Of a DNA stretch of 12,759 bases, positions 6,500 to 12,759 are shown in pieces. This DNA is from JAJDFU01 sp964595955 (lineage in GTDB: Bacteria; Bacteroidota; Bacteroidia; Chitinophagales; Saprospiraceae). Both the position numbers and the translations under genes were made by a program. The DNA is taken from the NCBI GenBank assembly GCA_964595955.1, contig CAZQSF010000105.1, positions 1-12,759 on the forward strand, in the 5' to 3' direction. The notes under the pieces are model-generated. The model did not search any database and had not been told where the DNA came from. It saw only the letters and a list, made by a program, of their open reading frames with translations. Position 1 is the stretch's first letter, and each line of letters begins with the position of its first letter.

Positions 6500-7264
6500 T
6501 TATTCCGGAAACAAAAACAACAACTGTTGCTGAAATTTTTTGGAAAACAGCAGAATTCCCAGATTGCTGCCGGTAACTGCTCCCGATGCGATGGGATTGA
6601 CGAACTGCCCCTCCAGGGTGTCTACGCCCAGTCCGTTTGCAGTCCGGTCGACGTACAGCTTTACCTCCAGGGTGGTGGTATCGAAAGTCCCTGAAATGGG
6701 ATTGCCGTTGAAAGGCGAATCCGGGTCGTTGTAGAACTCCGTGGAACAGGCGTCCGGGCAAGGATCCTGGCCGGGCAACCACTGCCCCGGATTGTCGCCG
6801 TCCGGCACCAGAAAGATGGAATGCGACAGATCGGCAGCATTGAGCCAGGCATTCTGCAGGCCGGAGGGAATGGAAGTCGGCGGCACGGGGGTCAGGATGG
6901 TGCTGAGGTTGACCGGAACGTCGGCCGGAAAATTGCCGTACACCTCAAAGTTCGTTCGGGCCAGGCAGTCGCCGCGCCTGACTACCAGCTCCGTAAAGCC
7001 GGGCAGTCCGCTGGGTACCAAAGCCACCCGGCCCTGGAGTTCCTCCTCCCAATCGGAGGGGGCGCTAATGCCGTTGCCGAACAAGACCGTTACCTCTTCT
7101 TCGCTCAAGCCTTCGCCCTGAATGAGCACCTCATAGCCCGCCGGGTTGGCCGGCGGAGTAACCGATCGGATGGTGAGAGGCTCGGTACAGTCCGCTCCGT
7201 TATCGTCTTTAGAGCAGGACACAAGCAGGAACAAGGCCAGAAAAAGAAATCCGTGGGTTCGCAT
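6500..7264 (-). CDS. IPT/TIG-domain surface lipoprotein, upstream paralog
   Basis: A 254-residue lipoprotein with a canonical lipobox, LVS-Cys17. The residues after the cysteine, S-K-D-D-N, fit the published Bacteroidota lipoprotein export signal (x-K-[DE]2-x), so exposure on the cell surface is likely. Residues about 27-112 form an IPT/TIG-type immunoglobulin-like domain (IRSVTPPANPAGYEVLIQGE, LFGN, VPSGLPGFTELVV). The rest has no recognised family but aligns with the neighbouring paralog. The paralogs share DCTEPL, NPAGYEVLI and GEG, so they arose by tandem duplication, now well diverged. It has four further cysteines (26, 100, 169, 173). TIG-type domains usually mediate binding or act as spacers; no ligand can be named. 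A possible promoter lies in the 72-base gap upstream. Confidence 0.85.
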   Translation of the reverse strand: MRTHGFLFLALFLLVSCSKDDNGADCTEPLTIRSVTPPANPAGYEVLIQGEGLSEEEVTVLFGNGISAPSDWEEELQGRVALVPSGLPGFTELVVRRGDCLARTNFEVYGNFPADVPVNLSTILTPVPPTSIPSGLQNAWLNAADLSHSIFLVPDGDNPGQWLPGQDPCPDACSTEFYNDPDSPFNGNPISGTFDTTTLEVKLYVDRTANGLGVDTLEGQFVNPIASGAVTGSNLGILLFSKKFQQQLLFLFPE

Positions 7265-7283
7265 CGATCGGGCATTTGCCTTT

Positions 7284-7314
7284 CAATATTACGGGAAATC
7301 CCGATGGAATGCAA
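7284..7314 (-). promoter_or_regulatory. Putative internal promoter for the lipoprotein pair
   Basis: On the minus strand a TTG (complement of 7312-7314) is followed after 20 bases by TAATATTG (7291-7284), which matches TAnnTTTG at five of six defined positions. This is normal spacing for Bacteroidota promoters. A CGGGAAATCCCG near-palindrome sits inside the spacer (7292-7303) and could bind a regulator. The lipoproteins may thus be expressed apart from the two genes upstream. Confidence 0.4.
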
Positions 7315-7336
7315 TGCAGGCCGGCAGCCGCCTCCT

Positions 7337-8380
7337 TTACTGACGCAGCCGTTCCGTAAAAGAAGCGATATCGGCTTCCAGCTCCCGAATGGGAATTTCG
7401 AGGGCATTGAATGCCGCCTTCCCCTGTTTGGTAGCGGCTTTTTGGGCAGCTACTCGAGGCGCTTCGCCCAAAGCGGCATCGCGAAGTTTTTTGAAGGCCC
7501 CGTCGTTGAGCGGCAGGATGGTATCCCGATGAATGTGGTCCAGGGCCAGCCGGTAGATCTCCTCCAGCTGATAGGTGAGTAGCTCGCGCTCCCAGTACAG
7601 CCTGACCTGTTGCAACCGGCTCTCGTGAGCCTCGTACAAGGCATTGCGGGTACCGTTGTACGCCGAAACGGCTTCGTTGAGTTGAGCCAGGCTTTCCGGG
7701 CTGCGCGTCACGGTGCGCATGAAGTCGGGCTTGAGCTTATCGCGCAGATCCTTGAGCTTGTCGGTGAAAACCAGGAGCTCTCTGGACAACCCTTCGAACA
7801 CCTCTTCGCGATTTCGCTTCAGAAAACCCGCTTCCAGCTGGGCCGTCAACTCGGCCACGCGGCTCTCCAGAGTCGCTTTCCGGGCAGCCATCTGCTCCAG
7901 CGAATCGCTGCTGCTGGCCACCTCGCGCGCATAGCGAGCCTGAATGGCTCGCACGGTATCCCGGAGGATCTGTTGCAGGGAGTCCAGTTGTTCGTCTTTC
8001 AACCGGCCTTCGCTTTCCAGGCGGCGGATCTGAGCCCGCAACGCAGCCGGCTCATTCTCCTTCTTTTTAACGAGGAATTCAACGGGGGTTTCCGGCGAGC
8101 GAGGTACCACGGCCCGGCCCCGGCGCGGATACGCCACCTCCCAGCCCAGGGTAGCGAGCTCAAGGGTGAACTCGGTGGTACCCGGCGGCAGGCTCAGGTT
8201 GAAAAACCCCTCGTCGTCCGTAAGGGCTTCGCTGGCTCCCGGAGCCGATACGCGTATGTCCTCAAGCGGTCGCCCCGTATCCATCTGTACGACCCGCCCC
8301 CGGAAGATCACGGCCTCGCCTGGCTGGGCGCCGAGCCAGCCGCTCAGGAGCAAAGCCAGGACCAGGAGGGGCTGCTTCAT
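7337..8380 (-). CDS. Secreted carboxypeptidase-regulatory-like domain and coiled-coil protein
   Basis: A 347-residue exported protein. A signal peptide (LLVLALLLSGWLGA, cleavage near residue 18) precedes a beta-sandwich of the carboxypeptidase-regulatory-like kind, residues about 24-104. Its signature is FRGRVVQMDTGRPLEDIRVS, then a TDDEGFFNLSLPPG turn. Residues about 110-215 are a charged helical coiled coil rich in Leu, Glu, Arg and Gln. Residues 216-347 stay helical, with a conserved-looking patch around YWERELLTYQLEEIYRLALD (262-281). There is no membrane anchor after the signal, so it is probably periplasmic, or attached through a partner. The ATG follows the stop of the EAD11-type gene with one base between, which implies translational coupling and roughly matched amounts. 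Both proteins carry a regulatory-like beta domain. Its function is unknown; it may be a periplasmic partner or scaffold of the upstream membrane protein. Confidence 0.82.
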   Translation of the reverse strand: MKQPLLVLALLLSGWLGAQPGEAVIFRGRVVQMDTGRPLEDIRVSAPGASEALTDDEGFFNLSLPPGTTEFTLELATLGWEVAYPRRGRAVVPRSPETPVEFLVKKKENEPAALRAQIRRLESEGRLKDEQLDSLQQILRDTVRAIQARYAREVASSSDSLEQMAARKATLESRVAELTAQLEAGFLKRNREEVFEGLSRELLVFTDKLKDLRDKLKPDFMRTVTRSPESLAQLNEAVSAYNGTRNALYEAHESRLQQVRLYWERELLTYQLEEIYRLALDHIHRDTILPLNDGAFKKLRDAALGEAPRVAAQKAATKQGKAAFNALEIPIRELEADIASFTERLRQ

Positions 8381-8381
8381 G

Positions 8382-9278
8382 CTAATTGGTATTGAGGATC
8401 AGCTGAGCCGGCTCCTCACTCGAGATCACGCGCTGTTTGTTGAAGCGCTCCTCTCCGTCTATGCGTACCTGAACCTGCACCTCGCTGCCCGAAGGCTTGG
8501 GCACAATGAGGCGGAAGCGGCCCAGGGAGTCGGTCATGGTCTCCTTGTAGGTGTCTACGGCGACGAAGGCGTTCTTTGCCGGCTGCCCGTTCTCGAACTT
8601 TACCACGCCCCGCCAATCGGTCGCTGCAGGCTCCAGGCCCATTACGATGGGCTGCTCCTCCACGGTGTGCCCCTTCTGGCTGCCCTTCTGATATTGCGGC
8701 AGGTTGACGGGAAAGAGCCGGATGGAGTCCTCTTTGTATTTGGCCGGAATGCCCCGGAACATGATCTGCCCCGGATCGCCTTCGAAAACCCCGTCGGCCA
8801 TATAGGCGCCGATCTTCATTTTTACCACGCCCTCCGTAATGGGCTGGCTCTCGCCTTTGGGGCCGTGCACGTACGCCCGCACATCGAAGGGCTGATTCTG
8901 CTGCCAAAGGCTGTAGGAGATGAAGCCGATGAGCAGGAGTACGGCTACCGTACCCGCCACCCATTGCCAGGCGGGAATCCCATCGCCGTCGTCCGCAGAG
9001 GCTGCCAAGCCGGCCGGCAAAACGCGTTGTGAAGGCGGCAGGTCCAACTGCGCGCCCAGCTGCAGCAGCGCGTCACTCACCTTGTTGCGCTCCAGGGCCG
9101 CTTCGGCAGGAGCAACGACAGCCTTGAGTTCCTGCTGTTCCAGCCGGGTCAGCCGCTCTTGAAGCTGTATGGCAGCCGCTTGGAGCTTCGGGCTGTCTGC
9201 CAGGCCCTCGGACAGCTGTTGGGCCGCCTCGCGCAGCTTACTGCCGGCGACCAGGTTCTTGATGGTTTCGTGATTCAC
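8382..9278 (-). CDS. EAD11-like domain transmembrane protein with exported beta domains
   Basis: A 298-residue single-pass membrane protein. Residues about 3-80 match the effector-associated domain EAD11 by eye: I-x2-LV-x2-SKLREAAQQL, a second helix with L-x2-RLTRLEQQE, then ALERNKVSDALLQL. EADs are helical adaptor domains described in bacterial conflict systems, where like domains on separate proteins bring a sensor NTPase and an effector together. A basic/proline linker leads to a membrane helix at about 104-124 (WVAGTVAVLLLIGFISYSL). Outside lie a beta-rich region (131-215, with FRGIPAKY) and a carboxypeptidase-regulatory-like domain (222-295, with TDSLGRFRLIVPKP). The likely topology is N-terminus in the cytoplasm, C-terminus in the periplasm. 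I chose GTG 9278, where the EAD helix starts; a TTG at 9323 would overlap the putative promoter and palindrome. It is first in the cluster and coupled to the next gene. No effector or NTPase domain is present, so its partner must lie elsewhere. Confidence 0.8.
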   Translation of the reverse strand: MNHETIKNLVAGSKLREAAQQLSEGLADSPKLQAAAIQLQERLTRLEQQELKAVVAPAEAALERNKVSDALLQLGAQLDLPPSQRVLPAGLAASADDGDGIPAWQWVAGTVAVLLLIGFISYSLWQQNQPFDVRAYVHGPKGESQPITEGVVKMKIGAYMADGVFEGDPGQIMFRGIPAKYKEDSIRLFPVNLPQYQKGSQKGHTVEEQPIVMGLEPAATDWRGVVKFENGQPAKNAFVAVDTYKETMTDSLGRFRLIVPKPSGSEVQVQVRIDGEERFNKQRVISSEEPAQLILNTN

Positions 9279-9296
9279 GGGTGTCTGATATTTGCG

Positions 9297-9304
9297 CGAA
9301 GATA
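9297..9304 (-). promoter_or_regulatory. Putative -7 promoter element for the EAD11 cluster
   Basis: Read on the minus strand this is TATCTTCG, one base off TAnnTTTG and identical to the element before the DUF202 gene. A TTTTG stretch lies 16 bases further upstream, slightly closer than usual. The predicted start leaves only about a dozen bases before GTG 9278, so the message may be nearly leaderless. Confidence 0.4.
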
Positions 9305-9308
9305 CAGA

Positions 9309-9325
9309 TTTTGCCCCGGGCAAAA
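9309..9325. promoter_or_regulatory. Perfect 17-base palindrome, candidate operator
   Basis: TTTTGCCC and GGGCAAAA flank a single central base. The site lies in the divergent region between the EAD11 cluster and dinB, exactly where the spacer and -33 part of the cluster's putative promoter would be. That placement is typical of a repressor operator. The regulator is unknown, and no regulator gene is in the window. Confidence 0.5.
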
Positions 9326-9372
9326 CCCGGCTGAAAAACAGCTGATTCTATTCTTTTTAAAACATTTTGTTT

Positions 9373-9380
9373 TATATTTG
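9373..9380 (+). promoter_or_regulatory. Putative -7 promoter element for dinB
   Basis: TATATTTG matches TAnnTTTG exactly, in an AT-rich patch (9351-9380) unlike the GC-rich surroundings. It implies a leader of about 125 bases before ATG 9514. No good -33 TTTG is present at normal spacing, which might mean the promoter needs an activator or another sigma factor. Confidence 0.5.
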
Positions 9381-9441
9381 GATCACCATCGGCTCCGTCT
9401 TCCCCGCCCGGAAGAACGAAGCGCTTAACTCCGTTCATACG

Positions 9442-9486
9442 CGTTTTAAACGGGGAATGCACCAGCGCCTTTTCCCGTTTAAAACG
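9442..9486 (+). promoter_or_regulatory. Long stem-loop in the dinB leader
   Basis: CGTTTTAAACGGG (9442-9454) is exactly complementary to CCCGTTTAAAACG (9474-9486). A G-T wobble and two A-T pairs extend the stem to 16 pairs, with a 13-base loop. It lies between the putative promoter and ATG 9514. As DNA it could be a two-site operator; as RNA, a strong leader hairpin. No U-run follows, so it is not a plain terminator. Each arm holds a TTTAAA core that is itself self-complementary. Confidence 0.7.
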
Positions 9487-9513
9487 ATGCGACGATCGAG
9501 AAAACGCCCTTTT

Positions 9514-10653
9514 ATGTTTCATCGCGCCGTCCTTCACCTGGATCTGGATGCCTTTTTTGCCTCCGTGGAGGTACTCCGAAACAGCGCCTTGCGCGGCAAA
9601 CCCCTGCTCATCGGCGGGCGCAGCGGGCGGGGGGTCGTGGCTTCCTGCAGCTACGAAGCGCGCGCGTACGGCATTCACTCGGCCATGCCCATGCGCACCG
9701 CCCTGCAGCGCTGCCCGGATGCCGTGGTGCTGCGCGGCGACATGGAGGCCTACAGCCGTTATTCGCGCCTCATCACCGAGATCATAGCCGAAGAAGCTCC
9801 CTTGTTCGAAAAGGCTTCCATAGATGAATTCTACCTGGACCTCACGGGCATGGATCGCTATTTCGGCTGCTGGCATTGGTCGCGCACATTGCGACAGAAG
9901 ATCATGCGCGAAAGTGGCCTGCCGCTTTCGCTGGGCCTGTCGGTCAACAAGCTGGTGAGCAAGGTGGGCGCAGGCGAAGCAAAGCCCAACGGCGAGCAAC
10001 TGGTAGAGAACGGGGCGGAAAAAGCCTTTCTGGCCCCCCTGCCGGTGCGCAAACTACCGGCTGTAGGCCAGGCTACGGCTCGCAAGTTGGCCCTCATGGG
10101 CGTGCGCGATGTGCGCACCCTCAGCCAGATCCCGCCCTTGCTGCTGGAGCGCGAGTTCGGCAAGCACGGCCGCAGCTTGTGGCGCAAGGCCAATGCCCTG
10201 GACGATCGTCCTGTAGAGCCTTACCACGACCGCAAGAGCATCTCCGCCGAACGCACCTTCCAGACCGACACTACCGATCTGCGCTGGCTGCGCGACCAGC
10301 TCACCGCCATGGCCGGCAAGCTGGCCTTTGCATTGCGCGACCAGCAAAAGCTCACCGGCTGTGTCGCCGTCAAGATCCGGTACTCCGATTTCAACACCTT
10401 TTCCCGCCAGCGCCGCCTGCCTTTCACGGCCAGCGATCGCACCCTCATCCGGGTTGCACACGAGCTGCTGGAGCAAGTGTATCAGCGTCGGCAGCTCGTG
10501 CGTCTCGTCGGTTTGCGCTTCAGCGAACTGGTGCAAGGCAGCCCTCAACTCGACCTCTTCGACCCCGAACAGGAGGACGAGCGCCTCCTCCAGACCCTCG
10601 ACCGCATTCGCAAGCGCTTCGGCACCGGCGCTATCGGCCGAGCCGTGGAGTGA
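9514..10653 (+). CDS. dinB: Y-family translesion DNA polymerase IV
   Basis: A 379-residue enzyme that copies across damaged template bases with low fidelity. Catalytic acidic residues are visible: Asp10 in HLDLDAFFASVE and Asp104-Glu105 in ASIDEFYLDL; Phe14/Phe15 mark the steric gate. GRGVVASCSYEARAYGI (38-54) is the fingers-region signature. A helix-hairpin-helix, LPAVGQATARKLALMGV (181-197), leads to the little-finger domain, whose start KSISAERTF (241-249) is typical. QLDLF at 345-349 is a sliding-clamp binding motif, placed about 30 residues before the end rather than at the very C-terminus. I chose ATG 9514 because the polymerase fold begins directly after it. In-frame ATGs at 9457 and 9487 and a TTG at 9367 would add residues unlike the family and would translate through the leader stem-loop. 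It is divergent from the EAD11 cluster and convergent with the receptor gene. Such genes are often damage-induced; the leader elements may be the control. Confidence 0.93.
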   Translation: MFHRAVLHLDLDAFFASVEVLRNSALRGKPLLIGGRSGRGVVASCSYEARAYGIHSAMPMRTALQRCPDAVVLRGDMEAYSRYSRLITEIIAEEAPLFEKASIDEFYLDLTGMDRYFGCWHWSRTLRQKIMRESGLPLSLGLSVNKLVSKVGAGEAKPNGEQLVENGAEKAFLAPLPVRKLPAVGQATARKLALMGVRDVRTLSQIPPLLLEREFGKHGRSLWRKANALDDRPVEPYHDRKSISAERTFQTDTTDLRWLRDQLTAMAGKLAFALRDQQKLTGCVAVKIRYSDFNTFSRQRRLPFTASDRTLIRVAHELLEQVYQRRQLVRLVGLRFSELVQGSPQLDLFDPEQEDERLLQTLDRIRKRFGTGAIGRAVE

Positions 10654-10660
10654 GCGTTTC

Positions 10661-12616
10661 CTAGGGCAGGTTGAAAAACAGGCCGCCCATCACCCAGCGC
10701 CCCGGCATGGGCGCCCCCAGGATATCCTGGTAGTCGGCATCCAGCAGATTGTGAACCTGCAGGCTTACGCCCAGCTGCGGCAGGATGCGGTATCCGGCCC
10801 GAATGTTCCAAAGGGTGTAAGCGGGCTCCAGTTCGCTGCCGATGGATTCGGCAAAGCGGTTGCTGCGCATCTTATACAGGCCGTTGATGCCCAGCTCGAG
10901 GCCGCCGGCCCGCAACAGAAAGCTGGCGGTGAGTAAATGCCGGGCATGGCTGGAGAGGTAAACCGATATCACCCCATCGGCATTGATGGTACTCAGGTAC
11001 GTATACCCGACGGAAGCATTGACGTAGTTCTGCCCGGCCAGGCGTCGCCGGTACCACAGCTCGGCTTCCATCCCCCGGGTGCGCACATCGGCGATATTCC
11101 GGGCAAAGAAATAATCAGCCCCTTCCTGCAGCCGCTCGTTATTGGGAATATCGGCTGCATTGGTCTCTACATAGTCGATCAGATTGCTCCCCTGCCGCAG
11201 AAAACCAGTGGCCTTGAACTGGATGTAATCGCCGAAGTCGCAGTCGAGGCCGAGCTCTTGCGACCAGCTGCGCTCGGCTTCCAGGTCGGGATTGCCGAGG
11301 TTTCGTCCCGGGCTCAGGTTCTCGAGATTAAAGGATACGTAGCGCTCGGTATAGTCGGCAGCGCGGATGCTGCGCCCTGCACTGCCGCGCAGGCGCAGCC
11401 TGGGCAGGACCTGATAGGAAAAATTGAGCTGGGGCGTGAGTTCACTGCCGTAGTTTTCGTCGTAGTCGTACCGCAAGCTGCCCGTGAGGGTCAGGGTGCG
11501 CACAGGCCGCCACACGGCCATGCCGTACAAGCCGGCCTGCAGGTCGTCGTGATCGCCGCGATCGTTGCTGCGAATAGAGCGGTAAGTGAATTGCCCCCCC
11601 AGGTTGACGGAAAGCCGGGCAAACAGCTCCCGCATGTGATTGCCGTTGAGGTTGAAAAACTGGGTGAGGTGTTCGTTGGTAGAGGGAAAGTCCGGACTGA
11701 ACACAAACTCATCCGTATTGCGCTTGTAAGCGAGCTGGATGTCGGTCTTGGCACGCTGGCCCGCCTTGCTCACCATCAGCTGGTTCCACCAGGTGCGGGT
11801 GCTTTCCTCCGATTTATCGAGCGGGCTGGCCGTATAGAAATAGCGGGCGCTGAAGTCGCGAGCATCATAGGCGCTGCGGGCGCGCAGAAGCCAGCCGTTG
11901 TCCAGCCGGTAGCCCGCACTCAGGCCCACGGTTTTCACGTCAAAGAAATTGCGATAGGCCTCCAGGGTATCACTGCCGGTGATGCGCTGCGGAATGAGCT
12001 CGCCGGCCGACTGGTTCATGCTGAACCCGCCGCTCACGAACAGGCGGCCCCGCTGGGCGGTAAATCCCTGGCGGGCCATCAGCAGCTCGTGCTCGCCGTA
12101 GTTGAGCTGCCCTTCGAGCCCGATCGCATCCTCCCGGCGCGGATCGTGGGTTTTGGTCACAATGTTGATCACCCCGCCGACAGCATCCGCTCCGTAAATG
12201 GCCGACGCGGCTCCCCGAAGCACTTCGATGCGCTCGATCTCCGCCGGAGTTACCGGTATGGCGTGGTTGAAATGACCGGTCAGCGGATCGTTGAGTTTCA
12301 TGCCGTCGATGAGCACCAGCACCTGGGTGAAGGTGGCCCCGCGCAGGGTGATATCGCCCTGAACGCCAAAAGCGTTGCGCGACTGCACCTCGATGCCGGG
12401 CACGTATTGCAACAATTCGTCGAGGGAGGTGTAGGGCGCCTGCTGCAGGTCCGCAGGCTCGAGCAGGCTGATGTTGCGCCCCGTTTCGGCCACCCCCACC
12501 GGCACCCGGGCCGACTGGACCATGACGGTGTCTACCCGGGCGGAGAACTGGGCCCTGCCCCGGGCAAAGAGCAGGAGGCAACAAAGGGCGAGCAAAGCGG
12601 GTCTGAGCATTCGCAT
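10661..12616 (-). CDS. TonB-dependent outer-membrane receptor (BtuB-like plug)
   Basis: A 651-residue outer-membrane transporter driven by TonB. A signal peptide (ALLALCCLLLFARGRA, cleavage near 22) is followed by a likely TonB box, DTVMVQSAR (29-37). The plug domain spans about 47-155 with the standard landmarks: LDELLQYVPGIEVQSR, DITLRGATFTQVLVLIDGMK, ERIEVLRGAASAIYGADAVG and GVINIVTK. The rest is a 22-stranded barrel ending near HNLLDADYQDILGAPMPGRW and the last strand VMGGLFFNLP. There is no N-terminal carboxypeptidase-like extension, so it is the simple receptor type rather than SusC. The substrate is unproven: the plug resembles cobalamin and siderophore receptors, but I see no cobalamin riboswitch in the 143 bases upstream and no transport partners nearby. 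ATG 12616 or 12610 could start it. Its stop lies 7 bases from the end of dinB, head to head. Confidence 0.93.
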   Translation of the reverse strand: MRMLRPALLALCCLLLFARGRAQFSARVDTVMVQSARVPVGVAETGRNISLLEPADLQQAPYTSLDELLQYVPGIEVQSRNAFGVQGDITLRGATFTQVLVLIDGMKLNDPLTGHFNHAIPVTPAEIERIEVLRGAASAIYGADAVGGVINIVTKTHDPRREDAIGLEGQLNYGEHELLMARQGFTAQRGRLFVSGGFSMNQSAGELIPQRITGSDTLEAYRNFFDVKTVGLSAGYRLDNGWLLRARSAYDARDFSARYFYTASPLDKSEESTRTWWNQLMVSKAGQRAKTDIQLAYKRNTDEFVFSPDFPSTNEHLTQFFNLNGNHMRELFARLSVNLGGQFTYRSIRSNDRGDHDDLQAGLYGMAVWRPVRTLTLTGSLRYDYDENYGSELTPQLNFSYQVLPRLRLRGSAGRSIRAADYTERYVSFNLENLSPGRNLGNPDLEAERSWSQELGLDCDFGDYIQFKATGFLRQGSNLIDYVETNAADIPNNERLQEGADYFFARNIADVRTRGMEAELWYRRRLAGQNYVNASVGYTYLSTINADGVISVYLSSHARHLLTASFLLRAGGLELGINGLYKMRSNRFAESIGSELEPAYTLWNIRAGYRILPQLGVSLQVHNLLDADYQDILGAPMPGRWVMGGLFFNLP

Positions 12617-12644
12617 GGGCAGTTTCGTTCGGGAAAACGGACCG

Positions 12645-12652
12645 CAAAGGTA
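12645..12652 (-). promoter_or_regulatory. Putative -7 promoter element for the TonB receptor
   Basis: On the minus strand this reads TACCTTTG, an exact match to TAnnTTTG, about 28 bases before ATG 12616. The upstream TTTG nearest to it is only 11 bases away, so the -33 element is weak or absent. It is among the best -7 matches in the window. Confidence 0.6.
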
Positions 12653-12678
12653 AACAAGGCCGTCAAACTAAAAGGCTC

Positions 12679-12697
12679 CCGGATGAAGATGATCCGG
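12679..12697. repeat. Short hairpin upstream of the receptor
   Basis: CCGGAT (12679-12684) pairs with ATCCGG (12692-12697) around a 7-base loop. On the minus strand it is followed by a short T tract, so it might end transcription of a gene beyond the right edge. The evidence is slight. Confidence 0.3.
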
Positions 12698-12716
12698 CCC
12701 GCACCTTATACGGTTT

Positions 12717-12759
12717 TCAGGATAAAATAGGTCTTGGTAAAAAGGTCATTTTATCCTGA
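12717..12759. repeat. Perfect 12-base inverted repeat at window edge; dispersed repeat copy 2
   Basis: TCAGGATAAAAT (12717-12728) is exactly complementary to ATTTTATCCTGA (12748-12759), separated by 19 bases that include two GGTC words. The arm may continue past the window. The left arm with its flank (12711-12728) matches 1763-1780 at 17 of 18 bases. It could be a repeated palindromic element, a terminator of a gene to the right, or an element end. Confidence 0.6.

Noticed and set aside
6489..6782. N-terminal extension of the downstream lipoprotein to 6782
   Set aside because: It reads the neighbouring paralog in the wrong frame. The signal peptide and lipobox start at 6488.
8382..9323. TTG start at 9323 for the EAD11-type gene
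   Set aside because: It would translate through the putative promoter and the 17-base palindrome and adds residues outside the domain. GTG 9278 begins right at the EAD helix.
10937..12730. 597-codon open frame on the plus strand opposite the TonB receptor
   Set aside because: It is the antisense shadow of a clear receptor gene, whose plug motifs are unmistakable. The shadow protein has no domain, and long antisense frames are common in GC-rich genes.
12617..12759. Cobalamin riboswitch upstream of the BtuB-like receptor
   Set aside because: None of the conserved B12-box or core elements could be seen in the 143 bases available. One could still lie further upstream, though the close -7 element argues against it.

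Overview
The window looks like chromosome from a moderately GC-rich member of the Bacteroidota, probably near Saprospiria/Lewinella. This is inferred from a short S21 protein (rpsU), several TAnnTTTG-type -7 promoter elements, a lipoprotein with the Bacteroidota surface-export signal (Cys-Ser-Lys-Asp-Asp), a large TonB-dependent receptor, and an EAD11-like domain, a family common in this phylum. No phage, transposase, CRISPR or tRNA gene was seen.

Layout. Bases 1-521 hold no gene. They are visibly AT-richer than the rest and full of inverted repeats built on an AGGTTGG core. An opine/nopaline-dehydrogenase-family enzyme follows (522-1718, +). A 299-base gap contains two mutually exclusive hairpins and one half of a dispersed repeat. 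Next are a small DUF202 membrane protein (2018-2287, +) and a GNAT acetyltransferase-nitrilase fusion (2334-3911, +), probably co-transcribed. rpsU (3993-4181, +) has its own promoter and weak terminator. A strong two-way terminator then meets a small acidic protein on the minus strand (4340-4633). Divergent from that is a secreted, barrel-like protein (4737-5675, +).

The most interesting part is a minus-strand cluster, transcribed from 9278 down to 5727. Its first gene encodes a protein with an N-terminal EAD11-like domain, one membrane helix and an exported beta-domain region. One base after its stop comes a secreted protein with a carboxypeptidase-regulatory-like domain and a long coiled coil. 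After 72 bases, with a possible internal promoter, come two tandem paralogous lipoproteins with IPT/TIG-type domains. Together they would reach from the cytoplasm through the inner membrane and periplasm to the outer membrane or cell surface. I know of no named system with this composition.

Divergent from this cluster, across 235 bases with a perfect 17-base palindrome and a 16-pair stem-loop, is a Y-family DNA polymerase (dinB-type, 9514-10653, +). Seven bases beyond its stop, converging on it, ends a TonB-dependent outer-membrane receptor (10661-12616, -). The window closes with a perfect 12-base inverted repeat (12717-12759). Part of it, with its left flank, matches a site about 11 kb upstream at 17 of 18 bases.
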